A stretch of DNA of 64,000 bases from Dermacentor variabilis (taxonomy: Eukaryota > Arthropoda > Arachnida > Ixodida > Ixodidae). The translations under genes were made by a program, and so were the position numbers. The notes beneath the pieces were generated by a model. The model ran no database searches. It worked only from the letters and a program-made list of their open reading frames with translations, and was not told the origin of the DNA. Location of the stretch: NCBI RefSeq assembly GCF_050947875.1, contig NC_134570.1:203683750-203747749 (forward strand), read 5' to 3'. This document shows positions 22,926 to 34,776 of this stretch, one piece after another; position 1 is the first letter of the stretch, and each line of letters starts with the position of its first letter.

Positions 22926-24780
22926 CGGCTTCGCTGAAGTTGAATTGCTGCTTGTTGTTTCACGCGTTACTTTCGATTTTTTTTTTAGTACCAGGTTCTC
23001 GTTTTACCGTAGCACACCCTACCAGGTTCTCGTCTCGTCTCTTTTGTATCAGAGTTAAATCACACTTTGCTTTATCAGAATAAGAAGAGGTAAGCGCTTC
23101 ATTAGCAGCGTGATTTTTTTGCCAGTCGACATCTTCGATATTGGGGTTGCCTAAAAAATGTTTTAGAACAGAGGTAGCTCTAGGTGACGATTGCTGTTAG
23201 CTTCTGCATGTGGTGCTGCCGTTCGATTTCAACTAAAATATTCACGTCATACTTGCGAAGTCGATAAATCTTGATACTGTGTGAGCAGACTTACCACACA
23301 GAGTTCTTTTATCAGAGCCGAATGCCTGTTCTGTGTGCATTTTGTAGTCACAAAGGACTAAATCCTGCACCTGCCGCCAGCGCACATCTACACTGGCCGG
23401 CGCAGCTCCGCCGTTCAATATGTCGTGTGTCTTTTCTCTTCAGTAGCATTTGAAAAATGATACTCCGATTTTGGCGAGACTTAAGCTGTCTACGTTTCAA
23501 AGCACGTCATTAGGATAATTTCAAATTGAGAAGACTCTAGCGGGAATAGGATTTCGCCGACGTACGTAGTGGCATTGCATCGGCGGTGCAGCACGATCTC
23601 GCGCTTGCATGCACCAGTGCTTTTGGCGAATTCATTCACGATGGTAAGAATATTCATTAGTAGTTTCATATTGGCTCTTCATGAGACGATTTTGGGGCGG
23701 TTATTCTGCGATGTGACGTGTATTAAGCGCTAGCAATATCACCACAATGTGTGCCGCCATTGGGATTGCAAAGTCGTTTGAGATATGAGTCTACACTAAA
23801 CCCGTGCACTTGTTACTGAGGCATAGAAAGAATAAGTTGACAACGGTAGAAAAAAGAATAGTAGATATATTGCATTAGCCAACAAAATAAGATCTCTACT
23901 TGAGACGAGCTCTACTTTGTAACTGGGCTTATCTGTTACGCTTGTCTGCGGGACGCACCTGCACGTATGCGGTCTGGGTTGTCCCCAACTCCGGCAACAT
24001 CGCCTACATGTCAGCTTAATAGAGGTCAGCGCATTCCCTGCAGCTGTCACCGCAGAAGCAGCAGTCTAGCATCCGAACAACGGAGAATTCGCAGCTGCGA
24101 ACTTCAGCCATCCTTACTGAAAAGAGTTGTCGTCTGTTACTGCTTCCTACCGTTCTTTCGAAAGCACTGGCTAGGTGGCTGCCAGCGGTGCCTCTACATA
24201 GGGTGCCTCGGTGCCACGCTTCTTCGTACAGGGGGGTAGTGACACGTCTAGTTGCGCCGCCATATTGTGTCGGAACATGTAAAGGCGCGCTATGGCGTGC
24301 AACGGGAATTTAAGTTCTGTGCTCGCTGAAAGTGTAAAAATTTCTAATTTTCGCAGTTTTTACAATGACGTGCATTGCAATATTTACATCTCACCTTAAA
24401 TATGGAGGTTCAACGCTTAGAGTAAAGCAACACTAGAATGAGCTTCCATCCCAGCACATAACTACTCGTTTTTGCCATGATCCCGTGGCAAAAACGACAA
24501 AAAAATCGTTTTAAACACAAAGTTGACGCACATGCTGTACACTAAAGCTTTTAGAAGTTGTCCATCAAAAAGATGGACGCAAGCTTTTAGCGTAAAGCTT
24601 TAGCTGCATCATGCCATGAAAATATACAGGATAGAACAAGGGGAATAAATACGGCAGCATTACCAGTAGCTGAAGGTATTGTATTATTCGAGATACAAAT
24701 CATGCGTGTTCAAGGTAAGAATGATAAAAAAGCACGTAGTCGGAAACAGTCTTACATTAGTAGCGACAAAGTATGCGAGT
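22926..24780. other. Unrecognised intronic sequence
   Basis: Small ORFs only (for example 23967-24239 plus). GCCATATTGTGTCGGAAC at about 24265 reappears in reverse complement at about 36705-36725, suggesting a dispersed repeat. Nothing else could be assigned. Confidence 0.4.
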
Positions 24781-25088
24781 TGTGGCGACACACTCCGCGC
24801 ACATTTCTGCGCACCCTCCGTCTTATTATCATCTGGCCCAGCATAACACAGCTGCACGCTGGACTGCATGGTCGATAAAACATAGCGCCACCGCCACGTC
24901 ACCCGAGGTATGCGTCACCGACGGTGGCTATAAAAACACGCTGCCTGGCTGAGGAAGACCGCCTTCTACCTTCCGCTACTGGAACGAACGTAGCGTTGGT
25001 ATGCCCGTCCGCTGCCATCGTTAGTCGAATAAAGAAGCTTTACGTTTTTATGTTGGGATTCGTCCTTCGGCAGACGCGACATCCCACA
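24781..25088 (+). repeat. 5' LTR of the gag-deleted Gypsy element
   Basis: Starts TGTGGCGACACACTCC and ends ...CCCACA before the TGGTGACCCGGAC stretch. TATAAAAA at 24939-24946 is a probable TATA box. AATAAA at 25028-25033 is a probable polyadenylation signal, placing the R region between them. It matches the 3' LTR except for a few substitutions and a rearranged CTACCTTCCGCTACTGG segment. Confidence 0.9.
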
Positions 25089-25124
25089 TCTGGTGACCCG
25101 GACAACGAACAAGAACGCATCGCC

Positions 25125-25304
25125 ATGGACGAACAAGACGCTCTTCAACGACAGCTGGAACTTCTCAACAGACAGCTTCACGCGCAGCAAGAGGTGATCC
25201 AGAAGCAAGAGCAACAGCTTCAGGAACGACACCGGTCCACTATCACCGGCAAACCGGTCCACTATCAAAGCTTACGGCTCGCTCCGCCTGCACGTCCAGC
25301 TTAA
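25125..25304 (+). pseudogene. Gag N-terminal stub of the Gypsy element
   Basis: ATG at 25125 opens a glutamine-rich coiled-coil-like start (MDEQDALQRQLELLNRQLHA...). The frame runs out after about 59 codons. The capsid, nucleocapsid and most of the protease that should follow are gone: pol resumes within 100 bp in another frame. A repeated ACCGGTCCACTATCA (one copy imperfect) at the junction suggests a deletion between short direct repeats. It cannot form particles, so the copy is non-autonomous. Confidence 0.75.
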
Positions 25305-28233
25305 AAACCTTCGCCGTGACCTTCATTGGAGTTTTGTCATCGCCGACGTCACAGAGCCAATTATCGGCTCAGACTTTTTGGCGCACTACAACCTCCTTCC
25401 GGACTGCTGCCACGACCGTCTCATCGACGCGACAACGGGACATTCTGCGCCAGGACAGCGAATAACTACCCACCAGCCAAGCATCAAAGTACTCAGTGTC
25501 GAACATAATTCACCGTACCACGCCATCCTCGCCGAATTTCCCGGTTTAACGCGCCCCAGCGGGTTGCCACGCGACGTGCAGCATACCACCTTGCACTACA
25601 TCCGGACCACCCCAAGCCCCCCGGTTTCCTGTCGCGCCCGTCGCCTTGCCCCGGACCGCATGCGCATAGGCAAAGCAAAGTTTAAAGCCATGCTCCGGGA
25701 GGGAATCGCCCGCCCCTCCGACGGCCCATGGGCCTCGCCACTTCACCTCGTCCCTAAGAAGACCGAAGGCTGGCGGCCCTGTGGGGACTACCGTGCCCTC
25801 AACGCCCGCACAATTCCGGACAGGTACCCCGTTCACCACATACAGGACTTCGCCCATTGAATTTCCGGCTGCCATGTTTTTTCCGTGCTAGACATGGTGA
25901 AGGCCTACACACAGATACCCGTCAATCCGGACGACATCCCGAAAACTGCAATTATTGCTCCTTTCGGCTTGTTCGAGTTTCCCTTCATGAGCTTTGGCCT
26001 GAGGAACGCTGGACAAACCTTTCAACGCTTCATCGACGAAGTCGTCCGCGGCCTCGACTTCTGCTTCGTCTATCTTGACGACATATTGGTCTTTTCCCGC
26101 AACACCGACGAACACCACAGGCACCTTCGTCTGCTTTTCCAACGCCTCGATGACCACGGCTTACTCGTCAATGTCCTAAAGAGCACGCTCGGCCCTTCAG
26201 TCGTTAAATTCCTCGGCCATGAAGTCTCATCAGAGGGAACTCGACCCTTACCTCAACGCATCTCAGACATGCAAAATTACACTCAACCAAATACCGCTAA
26301 AGACCTTCGCCGTTTCCTCGGCATGCTGAACTTTTACAAGCGTTTCTTGCCACACGCAGCCGACTACCAGGCTCCCCTCCATGATGCGCTGGCTGGTCCA
26401 CGAGGAAACCAAACCGTCACGCGGACACCGGCTTTAACGGAACTTTTCGAAAAATGCAAAGCTGCTCTTTGCACCGCAACACGTCTCTCCCATCCTGTGC
26501 CAGACGCTCCCTTGGGGCTCTTCACGGACGCCTCTAGCATCGCCGTAGGCGCCGCCCTTATGCAGCACGTAGACAACACCTGGCATCCCTTGGCGTTCTT
26601 CTCCAAGAAACTCTCAGCTCGAAAAACGACCCCTTCTGCGGCCAGTCCCACAGGCGAAACCACGACCCCCGCGCCGTCGAGTTCGCCAGCTTACTACAGA
26701 GAACTTCTGGCGATATACGAAGCAGTTCAGCACTTTCGCCACATTCTCGAAGCACAACACTGCACTATCTACACCGACCATAAACCTCTGACCTACACCT
26801 TCTCTCAGCACCGCGACAAACTCCCGCCGGTCCAGCAGAACCAGCTCTCGTTCATCGCCCAGTTTACCACCGACATCAAACATGTCAGCGGGAAGGACAA
26901 TGTGGTCGCCGACGCGCTTTCACGTGTGGCAGCTATTGGCCCTTTGCAGATCACAGCTGTTGTCCTCGCTGAGGCTCAGACTACGGACGCTGGACTGCAG
27001 GAGCTTCTTAAGGGCGGGTCCTCGCTACAGCTGCAGCAAGTCCCCATATTTGAATCGACAAAGACTATCTACTGCCACATATCAACAGCACGAAGCAGGC
27101 CTTACGTGCCCCTTTCCCATCGCCGTGGCCTCTTTAACCAGCTACATAATCTCAGCCATCCCGGCATACGCGCCTCTGCACGCCTCGTGGCTGACCGCTA
27201 TGTCTGGCCCTCCATGCAGCGGGATTGCCGCACCTGGGCGCGCTCCTGCATTCAATGCCAGCGCGCTAAAGTCACCAGGCATGTCACTTCACCACTCGGC
27301 GCATTCCCCCAGACCTCTGGTCGGTTTCAACACGTCCACCTTGATATCATAGGGCACTTGCCTCCAGCTACACGCTATAGCTACTGCCTCACCGCCATCG
27401 ATCGGTACACTCGATGGCCTGAGGCATGGCCCCTCGAAGGAATCGCTGCGGAAGACGTCGCCTCGGCCTTCTTCGCCGGCTGGATTGCCCGCTTCGGGCC
27501 CCCTCGACGCGTCACCACCGACCAAGGACGACAGTTCGAATCGCACCTTTTCCGGCTGCTCGGGCTAACCATCGGGTTCGAACGCTCGTGGACCACCAGC
27601 TACCACCCATGCGCCAACGGGATGATCGAACGTTTCCACCGACAGTTCAAAGCAGCCATCATGTGCCACCCGGACTCAACCTGGCCTGAAGCCATCCCAG
27701 CCGTCACCCTAGGTCTTCGCGCCACCTTCAAGCCTGACATTCAGGCTACACCCGCAGAGCTCGTCTACGGGGAACCCCTCCGTCTCCCAGGCGAATTTCT
27801 CGCTGCACCGCCATCCACCACCGCGACGTCCGATCCTACCGATTTCATCGCCCGTCTCCGACGCACCATCGCTGTCCTCCGCCCGTCACCTGCAGCTCAC
27901 TACTGTAAGACCGCCCCCTTCGTCTTCAAGGATCTGGCAACGTGCTCGCGCACTTTTCTCCGCGACGACACCGTCCGCCGGCCTTTACAGCCACCTTACA
28001 GCGGACCCTACCCAGTTCTCCGTCGCGACGACAAAACCTTCACCCTGCGCATTAAAGGGAACGCCGTCCGCGTCTCTATCGACCGGCTGAAGCCGGCCTA
28101 CACCGATTCCGCCGAACCAGGGAATACCAGTACACCCACAGACGTCCATCCACGACCGCCGACATCGCAGCCTGCTTCTGTCACTACACGCAGCGGACGT
28201 CGCGTACGCTGCCCAGATTTTTTCAAGCCCTGA
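25270..28233 (+). pseudogene. Gypsy pol polyprotein (protease end, RT, RNase H, integrase) with one in-frame stop
   Basis: A single frame runs from the protease C-terminus ([14 protein letters not shown], about 25355) through RT, RNase H and integrase to the stop at 28231-28233. It is broken only by TGA at 25858-25860, just before RT motif A. From the Met at 25885, residue 3 is the motif A Asp and YLDD is at residues 63-66. RNase H follows at about 200-340 (LFTDASS, YTDHKPL). The integrase zinc finger lies at about 410-460. The catalytic triad is D487, D546 and E582, giving the D-D-35-E spacing of active integrases. Apart from the stop and the missing gag/protease, every catalytic residue I can see is present, so the insertion is young or was mobilised in trans. 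Confidence 0.9.
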
Positions 28234-28249
28234 GGGCTCTCCAATCCAC

Positions 28250-28271
28250 GGGGGGGGGGGGGGGGGGGGGG
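28250..28271 (+). repeat. 22-base poly-G run at the polypurine-tract position
   Basis: An uninterrupted run of G between the pol stop and the 3' LTR (28275). In Ty3/Gypsy elements a purine tract here primes plus-strand DNA synthesis. A pure G22 is unusual and may be a slippage expansion or a sequencing artefact. Confidence 0.8.
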
Positions 28272-28274
28272 TGA

Positions 28275-28568
28275 TGTGGCGACACACTCCGCGCACATTT
28301 CTGCGCACCCTCCGTCTTCTTATCATCTGGCCCAGCATAACACAGCTGCACGCTTGACTGCATGGTCGATAAAACATAGCGCCACCGCCACGTCACCCGA
28401 GGTATGCGTCACCGATGGTGGCTATAAAAACAGGCTGCCTGGCTGAGAAAGACCGCCTTCTACGTAGCGTTGGTAGTCCGTAGCGTTGGTATGCCCGTCT
28501 GCTGCCATCATTAGTCGAATAAAGAAGCGTTACGTTTTTATGTTGGGATTCGTCCTTCGGCAGACACA
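28275..28568 (+). repeat. 3' LTR of the gag-deleted Gypsy element
   Basis: Begins TGTGGCGACACACTCC like the 5' LTR and ends CAGACACA, missing about 10 internal bases (GCGACATCCC) near the terminus. AATAAA is conserved. The copies differ at several positions over 290 bp, by eye a few percent. Confidence 0.88.
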
Positions 28569-28581
28569 TTAAAAAGCAAGC

Positions 28582-28765
28582 TTGTGGTCGCGGTTCCGGC
28601 CACGGCCGTGGTTGCCGAATTTCAAACGAGGCAAAATGCAAAAGTGCTCGTACACTTACATCTACGCGCATGTAAAGGAACCACAGGTGGTCAAAATTAT
28701 TTCGAAGTCCCTCACTACGCATAATAATCAGAGCGTGGTTTTGGCTCGTAAAACCATAGAGTTTA
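28582..28765 (+). repeat. 5'-truncated, degraded tRNA-derived SINE
   Basis: GTGGTCGCGGTTCCGGCCACG, AAGGAACCACAGGTGGTC, ATAATCAGAGCGTGGTTTT and GGCTCGTAAAACCATA follow the order of segments in the SINEs at 1304 and 18906, with many substitutions. The tRNA head is lost, at or near the edge of the Gypsy 3' LTR. Confidence 0.7.
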
Positions 28766-28929
28766 TTCTTTTTATCGAGTGAAAAGCAGAAGCAATGTAG
28801 TTATACTGCCTAAATATTTTGATAAAAGACATGTTTTCCTTAGTTCTGTATGCAACCACCCGTAATGAGCCCAGCAATCTGAGAAAAACAACATAGTGAC
28901 GCGTCTCACTAAAAGAAGGGGGACAAGTT

Positions 28930-29602
28930 GTACCTGTTTTATACGTACTCCATTGAGAACACTTCCTTAACAAGGGTTTCCGGTCATAAATATTTTGGTG
29001 TTACTATTGCGTCCGACTTAAGATGCATATTGATGACGTGTGTACCAAGTCACGCAATGCACTATGGTCATTAAGAAGACGCCTTCACAACGCAACTACT
29101 GACATAAAAATTCTGGCATACAAAACGTTAATTAGACCAATCTTGGAGTACGCCAAAATAATACGGGACCCTTACACGGTAACGAATAAATCTAAACTTG
29201 ATGAAATTCAATGCCTCGCTTTAAGGTTTTTTACAATAAATATCGGCTGCATGACTCCCCCCAGAACCTAACAAAATTGGCAATCCACCCTCTCCAGAAT
29301 CTAGCACTTCCCTCGAAAGCCTAAATTTATCTTTCTTGTTATTCATGATCTCGTTAGCATACATAAAAACGATTGCTTTATCATCTAGCCAGACACCTTC
29401 TTTAGGCATAGACACAGTATGTACATTCCCCCTCCCTCTGTCTTTATTGATTCTTTTAAATTTAGCTTTTTCCCTAAGGCTATCAATGAATGGAACGGGA
29501 TACCAGACACCGTAGTGAAACTATCATCAATAGGTGAATTTCAGGAACAAGTTAAGTCTACATATTTTACATAATTTGTCTCCTGTGACCTTTATTTGTT
29601 CA
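28930..29602 (+). pseudogene. LINE fragment (RT C-terminal region), 5' side of a split copy
   Basis: Frames encode GHKYFGVTIASDLR and then, from 29023, HIDDVCTKSRNALWSLRRRL and ILAYKTLIRPILEYAKIIRD. The Y-(L/F)-G-V box and the LAYKTLIRPxLEYA helix are typical of the region after the RT core in CR1/Jockey-type non-LTR elements. Frameshifts are present. The copy is interrupted at 29607 by a Gypsy insertion and resumes at 35012. Confidence 0.75.
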
Positions 29603-29607
29603 TGAGT

Positions 29608-29831
29608 TGTTATAACTGCAGTGTTCTTATCATTTCTCAGTTGAAGTCTACAGCTACACGTGCCAACCCGGTGGCCTATCTTATGTTTTCTTACTTCGTT
29701 TCCCTTCCCCTCTTTCCTTAACGTGTCTTCATATTCCGCGGTGCACTGCAAATAAACGCCCATTTTTCCAGCTTGTCAGCGTGTGTCTGCCTCGCCTGCG
29801 TAAAGCGCAGTGTCCGACCTACGATGTAACA
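29608..29831 (+). repeat. 5' LTR (224 bp) of the nested Gypsy element
   Basis: TGTTATAACTGCAGTG...GATGTAACA. A likely polyadenylation signal AATAAA is at 29751-29756. It is followed by GTGGCGACGAGAAACGG, the probable primer binding region. It differs from the 3' LTR by a few substitutions and a 6-bp indel (the 3' copy has an extra TACAGT-like unit near its end). Confidence 0.95.
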
Positions 29832-29914
29832 GTGGCGACGAGAAACGGAAAGCAAAACCCCTGGCAAAACCTTGACGCAGGACGGCAGCTACGCTGCGGG
29901 GCGACGACTCGACA

Positions 29915-30850
29915 ATGGCACACCAGCAACTGCCCGACTTCGACGACGAAAGAGACAACCGGAAGGCCTATGTTATCAAGGCAGATGAATACTTTGAGGC
30001 AACGGGTGTGACGGAGTGGGCAAAGAAACGGGCGCTTTTGGTGGCAGCTTTAAGCACGCGCACCGTTCAAATATTTGCAGGACGAGTAGCGCCGAAGAAG
30101 CCGAATACGTTGGAGTGCGAAAACGTCGTCAAAGTCTTGGACGAGTTTTTTGATCCCAAGCGCCATGAGATTACCGAAAGCTTCCGCTTCTTCAACCGCT
30201 GCCAGCTTGACGGTGAGTCTGTTCAAGAATTCATTACTGTAATTTGTCGAATTGCGGACAACTGCAATTTTGGTACCATGCTCGACTGAATGCTACGGTA
30301 TAGAATTCTGTGCGGCATAAGATCGAGTGCACTGCAGAAACAACGCCTGACAAAGAAAGATCTGTTCGTAGAGGATGCTGAAACGATGGCACTGTTGGCT
30401 GAAGCTGCAGATAAGGGCGCCAATAAAGTGGCCGCAGACACGTCGGCGGTGCTTAAAATTAAAGTGCAGTCAGCCTCAACGAAAGAGGTACTGGCCGAAT
30501 GTGGGCGTTGTGGCAGCATAAAGCACAAGAGTAATGCCTGCCGCTGGAGTAATGCTCATTGTTATCACTGCGGTCGACGTGGTCACCTAGCAGTAAAATG
30601 CCGGAACGAAGAAAGCGCAAGATCTCGAACTCGAGAAGGAGCCCGGGGATTTCGTGGCAGAGTACTGGCTGTTAAGGAAGGGGAGACAGATGAAAACATA
30701 GAGGATAGCATGCACATTTCGACGCTAAAGTCGACGCGGGAGGTTAATGTGCAGCCCCTAATACGATGCACCTTCACATGGGGAGGTGTGGACGTATCAA
30801 TGCCTATCGATACGGGTTCCCCGGTCTGCGTCGTGTCCCGACAGCCGTAG
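29915..30850 (+). pseudogene. Gag and start of protease, one in-frame stop
   Basis: The frame from ATG 29915 encodes a capsid-like region (AYVIKADEYFEATGVTEWAK...) and is interrupted by TGA at 30287-30289. It continues in the same frame with two CCHC zinc knuckles (CGRCGSIKHKSNAC and CYHCGRRGHLAVKC, about 30499-30600) and the aspartic protease motif DTGS (about 30811). A second stop, TAG, is at 30848-30850. Gag would assemble particles and bind RNA; the protease would cleave the polyprotein. Both stops lie in otherwise well-conserved frame, so decay is recent. Confidence 0.85.
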
Positions 30851-30898
30851 CCTTCGCTACGGCCTTCACGCACGAAGTTATCATGCTACCTCGCGAAA

Positions 30899-33488
30899 TT
30901 GCCAGTTATTGGAGAGCTCCTCTTGCCGGTGTCGTACGACAGTACAACTGTAGAATGCACATTGGTGGTGCTAGATTGCCCCGGTCCAAGCTTATGTGGT
31001 CGAGACCTAATTTCCCTCCTGAGCGACGCAGGCTCCCCCGTCCGCAGCCTCTCAGCCAAGCCGCTGACCGCACAGCCGTCTACCACCACGCAGGTCACTG
31101 CTGACGTGTTTGCCGAGTTTTCAGATGTTTTCAGCTCTGGTCTGGGCCTCATCAAAGGACCCGCGGCACACCTACAGCTGAAGGAGGGAGCCATGCCTAA
31201 GTTCTGTAAGGCCCGATCTACGCGACAAGGTATCTGAAGAGCTTGATAGACTCGTGGCATTAGGCGTCTTGGCACCAGTGCCGCATTCCAAGTGGGCTAC
31301 GCCCATTGTACCCGTCCTTAAGGATGACGGCACTGTTAGGATTTGTGGCGACTTCAAAGTCACTTTAAATTCGGCATGTGAGCTGGAGCAGTACCCGTTG
31401 CCAGTAATCAATGACATGTTTGCGTCCTTAAGCGGTGGAAAACATTTCAGCACACTAGATTTACGTGACGCATATAACCAAGTCCCCCTCGATGAGGAAT
31501 CGCGCCAGTTATGCGTGATTAAGGGCCGTATAACGTAAAACTATTCCAATATGTTTTTATTCCAATCTCCTGACGTCAAATCTGCGTAACCGCCGACGGT
31601 CACCCGCAGGGTTGTCTGATCAAACCAATCAAATGCTCCCCTCGTTCTTAGGAGGTCACTTATGTTTGCTTGAAAAACTAATAACGTTGCCTAAACTGAG
31701 CGACTTGTCGTATCTAATTGGCTGACAAGAGGCGAGGAGAACGCTCAAGTGGAGAGGGATTCACTGGGGCAGAGCCAGTGCACTGAAAATCGATAAACGG
31801 ATGAAGAGGGTGGTGCCGGCGTGTGCGATTGGTCGGCTTTCCCTTACTTAGCTTGTGGTGGCTGGTCGAAAATCACGGCGGCATGCAACGGAAGCTTAAG
31901 AATGACGCTAAAACTGACCCTCAGCAAAGAAGAGTTGGCAGAATGAGGTGGTAAACGTGCCGAAAGGGCTCAAAAACGTTACACGGCCACGCAAGAAGTT
32001 TTATTATACGCAAATACACCCATGCTCTCCGGCAGGTGCGAGTAGCCAGCGTCTCAGCAATCGGCGGCAGCCATCTTTTATTCCTTTCGGAACGGGGCAG
32101 CCTGCGGCTATTCCGAAGAAAATTAAGTTTTGTTCGGCATATTATTGCATCTTTATCGCCTACACGTCACTTTGACGCGGTGAGCTTGTGCGGTTTTGTG
32201 ACGTCGCGTGACAGGCAGGTGAAATGGGTGCAGCCCGAAAGCTTTTTACCAATAGCCGAGGGCTAATGGCGAAAAGGGGTCGAATCAGAAATAACTGTTT
32301 TTCTTTTTTCTGTGAAATCATGCATAATCAGTGTGTACACATCATATGAGATGGGGAGGTATCGCGGTTTTCGTGACGTCGCGTGACAGTCAGGTGAAGT
32401 GGGCGTGGTCGAAAAAAGTTTTCGTCCAATCGTGGAGGGTAGATCGCAGAATTGGAATAGAAAAGTTTGGAATAGTTTTACGTTATAGCGCCCAAGGTCT
32501 TTCTGCTACAACAGATTACCTTTCGGCATTGCCTCTGCGCCAGCCATTTCTCAACGCAGAATGGAAACAGTTCTACAAGGCTTATCAGGCGCGCAAGCTT
32601 ACCTGGACGATGTCTTGGTGTCCGAAAGAGCAGGAAGTGAAGACGTGCTAAGAGCCGTTCTACAGCTCTCCGCGAGAATCGTATTAAACTGCGCCTCGAC
32701 AAATGCAAATTTCGGCAAGTGTCTGTTACATATCTCGGCCATCGAATCGATTAGCAATGGTTGCACCCAATAGAAAAGAATGTCGAAGCTATCACAGAAG
32801 CCCCTAGCCCGAAAAATGTACCTGAGCTTCGTTCTTTTCTTGGCATGATCACTTTGTACGCAAAATGTTTGCCGAACATATCGTCTCTGCTCGCTCCACT
32901 GTATCGGCTGCTGGAAAAGAATAGACATTGGCTCTGGGAACTAGAGCAACAAACGGCGTTCGATAAAGCAAATTGGTGTTTGCAGCAAGCAGGGGTGTTG
33001 GTTCACTTCGACCCTTCACAACCGCTGAAACTAGAGTGCGACGCATCGCAAAAAGGTATCGGCGCAGTGCTTTTTCACACGAAAGGGAACCTAAACAAGC
33101 CAATCAGATTTCGTTCAATGACATTGTCCAAAGCAGAAAAAATTATTCGCAACTTGAACATGAAGCACTGGCCCTCGTATTTGGAGCAATGAAGTTTCGT
33201 GATTACCTTCTACGCCGAGAATTCATCCTGGTCACAGATCACCAGCCGCTCCTGGGCCTGCTGAGACCGGATCGGCCCACTCCGCCTCTGGCTGCTGCTC
33301 GCATACAGCGCTGGGCGCTGTATTTGGGAGCATTTCGCTACAAGTTACAGTATTCGCCAGGCAAGCAGCTCCTGAACTCGGACGCGCCTCGTAGGTTGCC
33401 CAAGAAACTCTGGAGCCAACCACGGAAGGGGAGCCACCTGACTACGTTCTGGCACTCGCATGTGTCTAGGAGGGGGCGGTCTCGGTAG
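30899..33488 (+). pseudogene. Protease end, RT and RNase H of the nested Gypsy, frameshifted and split
   Basis: 30899-31237 continues the protease/linker frame (CGRDLISLL). A small shift near 31215 moves into the RT frame: 31254-31538 has WATPIVPVLKDDGTVRICGD and motif A, STLDLRDAYNQVPLD. The inverted-repeat element at 31523-32493 then interrupts RT between motif A and the catalytic box. RT resumes at about 32510 with LPFGIASAPA and the intact YLDDVLVS (about 32604-32627). The tether and RNase H follow in two frames (32761-33192: LECDASQKGIGAVLF; 32973-33488: LVTDHQPLLGLL). The RT and RNase H aspartates are still present despite the breaks. Confidence 0.85.
31523..32493. mobile_element. 1-kb non-autonomous inverted-repeat DNA element, copy 1
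   Basis: The left end GGGCCGTATAACGTAAAACT and right end AGTTTTACGTTATAGCGCCC are inverted copies of at least 20 bp, extending into ATTCCAA / TTGGAAT. A second copy is at 41505-42498. No transposase ORF is present, so it must be moved in trans. Inside, a GTGACGTCGCGTGACAG segment with its surroundings occurs twice (about 32200 and 32375). A clean target duplication could not be defined at this site. The superfamily is not assigned. Confidence 0.85.
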
Positions 33489-33625
33489 AAGAAGTGCAAG
33501 CGCTGACGGCAGGGGACGCAGTACTTTCAAAGGTCGTGCAGTACACAAGAGACGGGTGGCCTCCAAGCTCTAAAGCATTAGAAGGAAGCTTACTCCCCTT
33601 TTACGACCGCAAACTGTAACTGTCA

Positions 33626-34768
33626 TTGGCTCACCGTTTGCTGCATTGGGGCCGTAGAGTTGTCATTCCAGTTAACGCGCAACATAGAATGTTGCACGAG
33701 ACACATCAAGGATCATCGGCGATGAAATCAATCGCTCGGTCAGCTTTTTGGTGGCCAGGAATGGACCACGACATAGAACAACTGTCAGCAAGGTGCACAA
33801 GCTGCATCCAAAATCGACCAATGCCGGCATCTGCTCCGCCAGTTACCTAGCCGACCTGCCAGGACAACTGGTCGAGAGTGCATCTATATTTCGCGGGGCC
33901 AATCAAAGGAAACATGATCCTTGTTCGCGTAGATGTTCACAGCAAATGGATTGAGGCCGTACCAATGAATCAGGCGACCACATCTTCGACTATTACGTGC
34001 CTACGCAGCTTCTTTGGCAGGTTTGGCATTCCTCGCACCATTGTTTCAGATAATTGGACGCAGTTCACTAGCCAAGAATTTACTGATTTTGCGAACAACA
34101 TAACCCACCTGCGCACGGCTGCGTTTCATCCACAGTCGAATGGCCTAGCAAAGAGAGCTGTCCGAACTGTTAAAGATGGGCTGAAGAAGATGAACCAGGG
34201 CAGATTAGAACATTGCCTTTTGCAGACTACTTTTCTACTACCGCAGAACACCCCTTGCATCGGCAAATCTCCTTCGGAACTTCTTCTTGGCTACCAAATC
34301 CAGTCCCGCCTCGACACATGTTTTCCTCCTTTGGTTGCAGGAAGATCGGGAACATCGGATGACTGGACTCTTGCACCAGACACAAATGTATACGTCCGTA
34401 ACTTTGGTAAAGGTGATAAGTGGAAGACGGGCACGGTAAAGTCAGAAGATGGAGCTAGGATGGTGACAGTGGTAACGACTGAGGGCCTCGTTCGGCGACA
34501 AGTTGATCAAGTTCACACAAGGAAAGGCCCAATGGCTACCCAAGGCCACAGCGAAAGTGAAAACTCGTCCATGTCGAGAACTCCGGAAGAAACTCCCGGA
34601 GCAAAGTCAAAGGCAAAAGCCGAAACTCGTCAACCGTCACCACCACAGCGTCTGTCATCACCCCAACCCCTGGATGCACAAGAGAGGAACGGTGAACCTA
34701 CAGTGGCCACGGAACTCCGACGCTCAACACGAGAGCGCAGAACTGTGCAGCGCCTTCAGTATTATTGA
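33626..34768 (+). pseudogene. Integrase of the nested Gypsy, catalytic Glu replaced
   Basis: 33626-33850 encodes the HHCC zinc-binding part (HETHQGSSAMKSIARSAFWW, then CTSCIQNR). After a small frameshift, 33878-34768 carries the core: D19 (VRVDVHSKW), D58 (IVSDNWTQF), and NGLAKRAVRT, where the third catalytic residue, normally Glu in NGxAER, is Lys (K92). The basic C-terminal tail ends at 34766-34768, just before the purine tract and 3' LTR. The enzyme would be inactive even without the frame breaks. Confidence 0.88.
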
Positions 34769-34776
34769 TGGAGAAA

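Larger units (their letters stand above)
24781..28568 (+). mobile_element. Ty3/Gypsy element with two LTRs, gag-deleted
   Basis: Two LTRs of about 300 bp flank one gag stub and a nearly complete pol. The primer-binding-like stretch TGGTGACCCGGAC (25090-25102) follows the 5' LTR, and a run of 22 G precedes the 3' LTR. No target duplication was found: the flanks are CGAGT on the left and TTAAA on the right. One side may therefore have been rearranged. The element lies in the large sulfatase intron, antisense to the gene. Its GC-rich codon usage contrasts with its AT-rich surroundings. Confidence 0.9.

Noticed and set aside
24781..28568. Possible endogenous retrovirus (env-containing) interpretation of the LTR elements
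   Set aside because: None of the LTR elements has an ORF after integrase (or after RNase H in the Gmr1-type element); all are plain retrotransposons.
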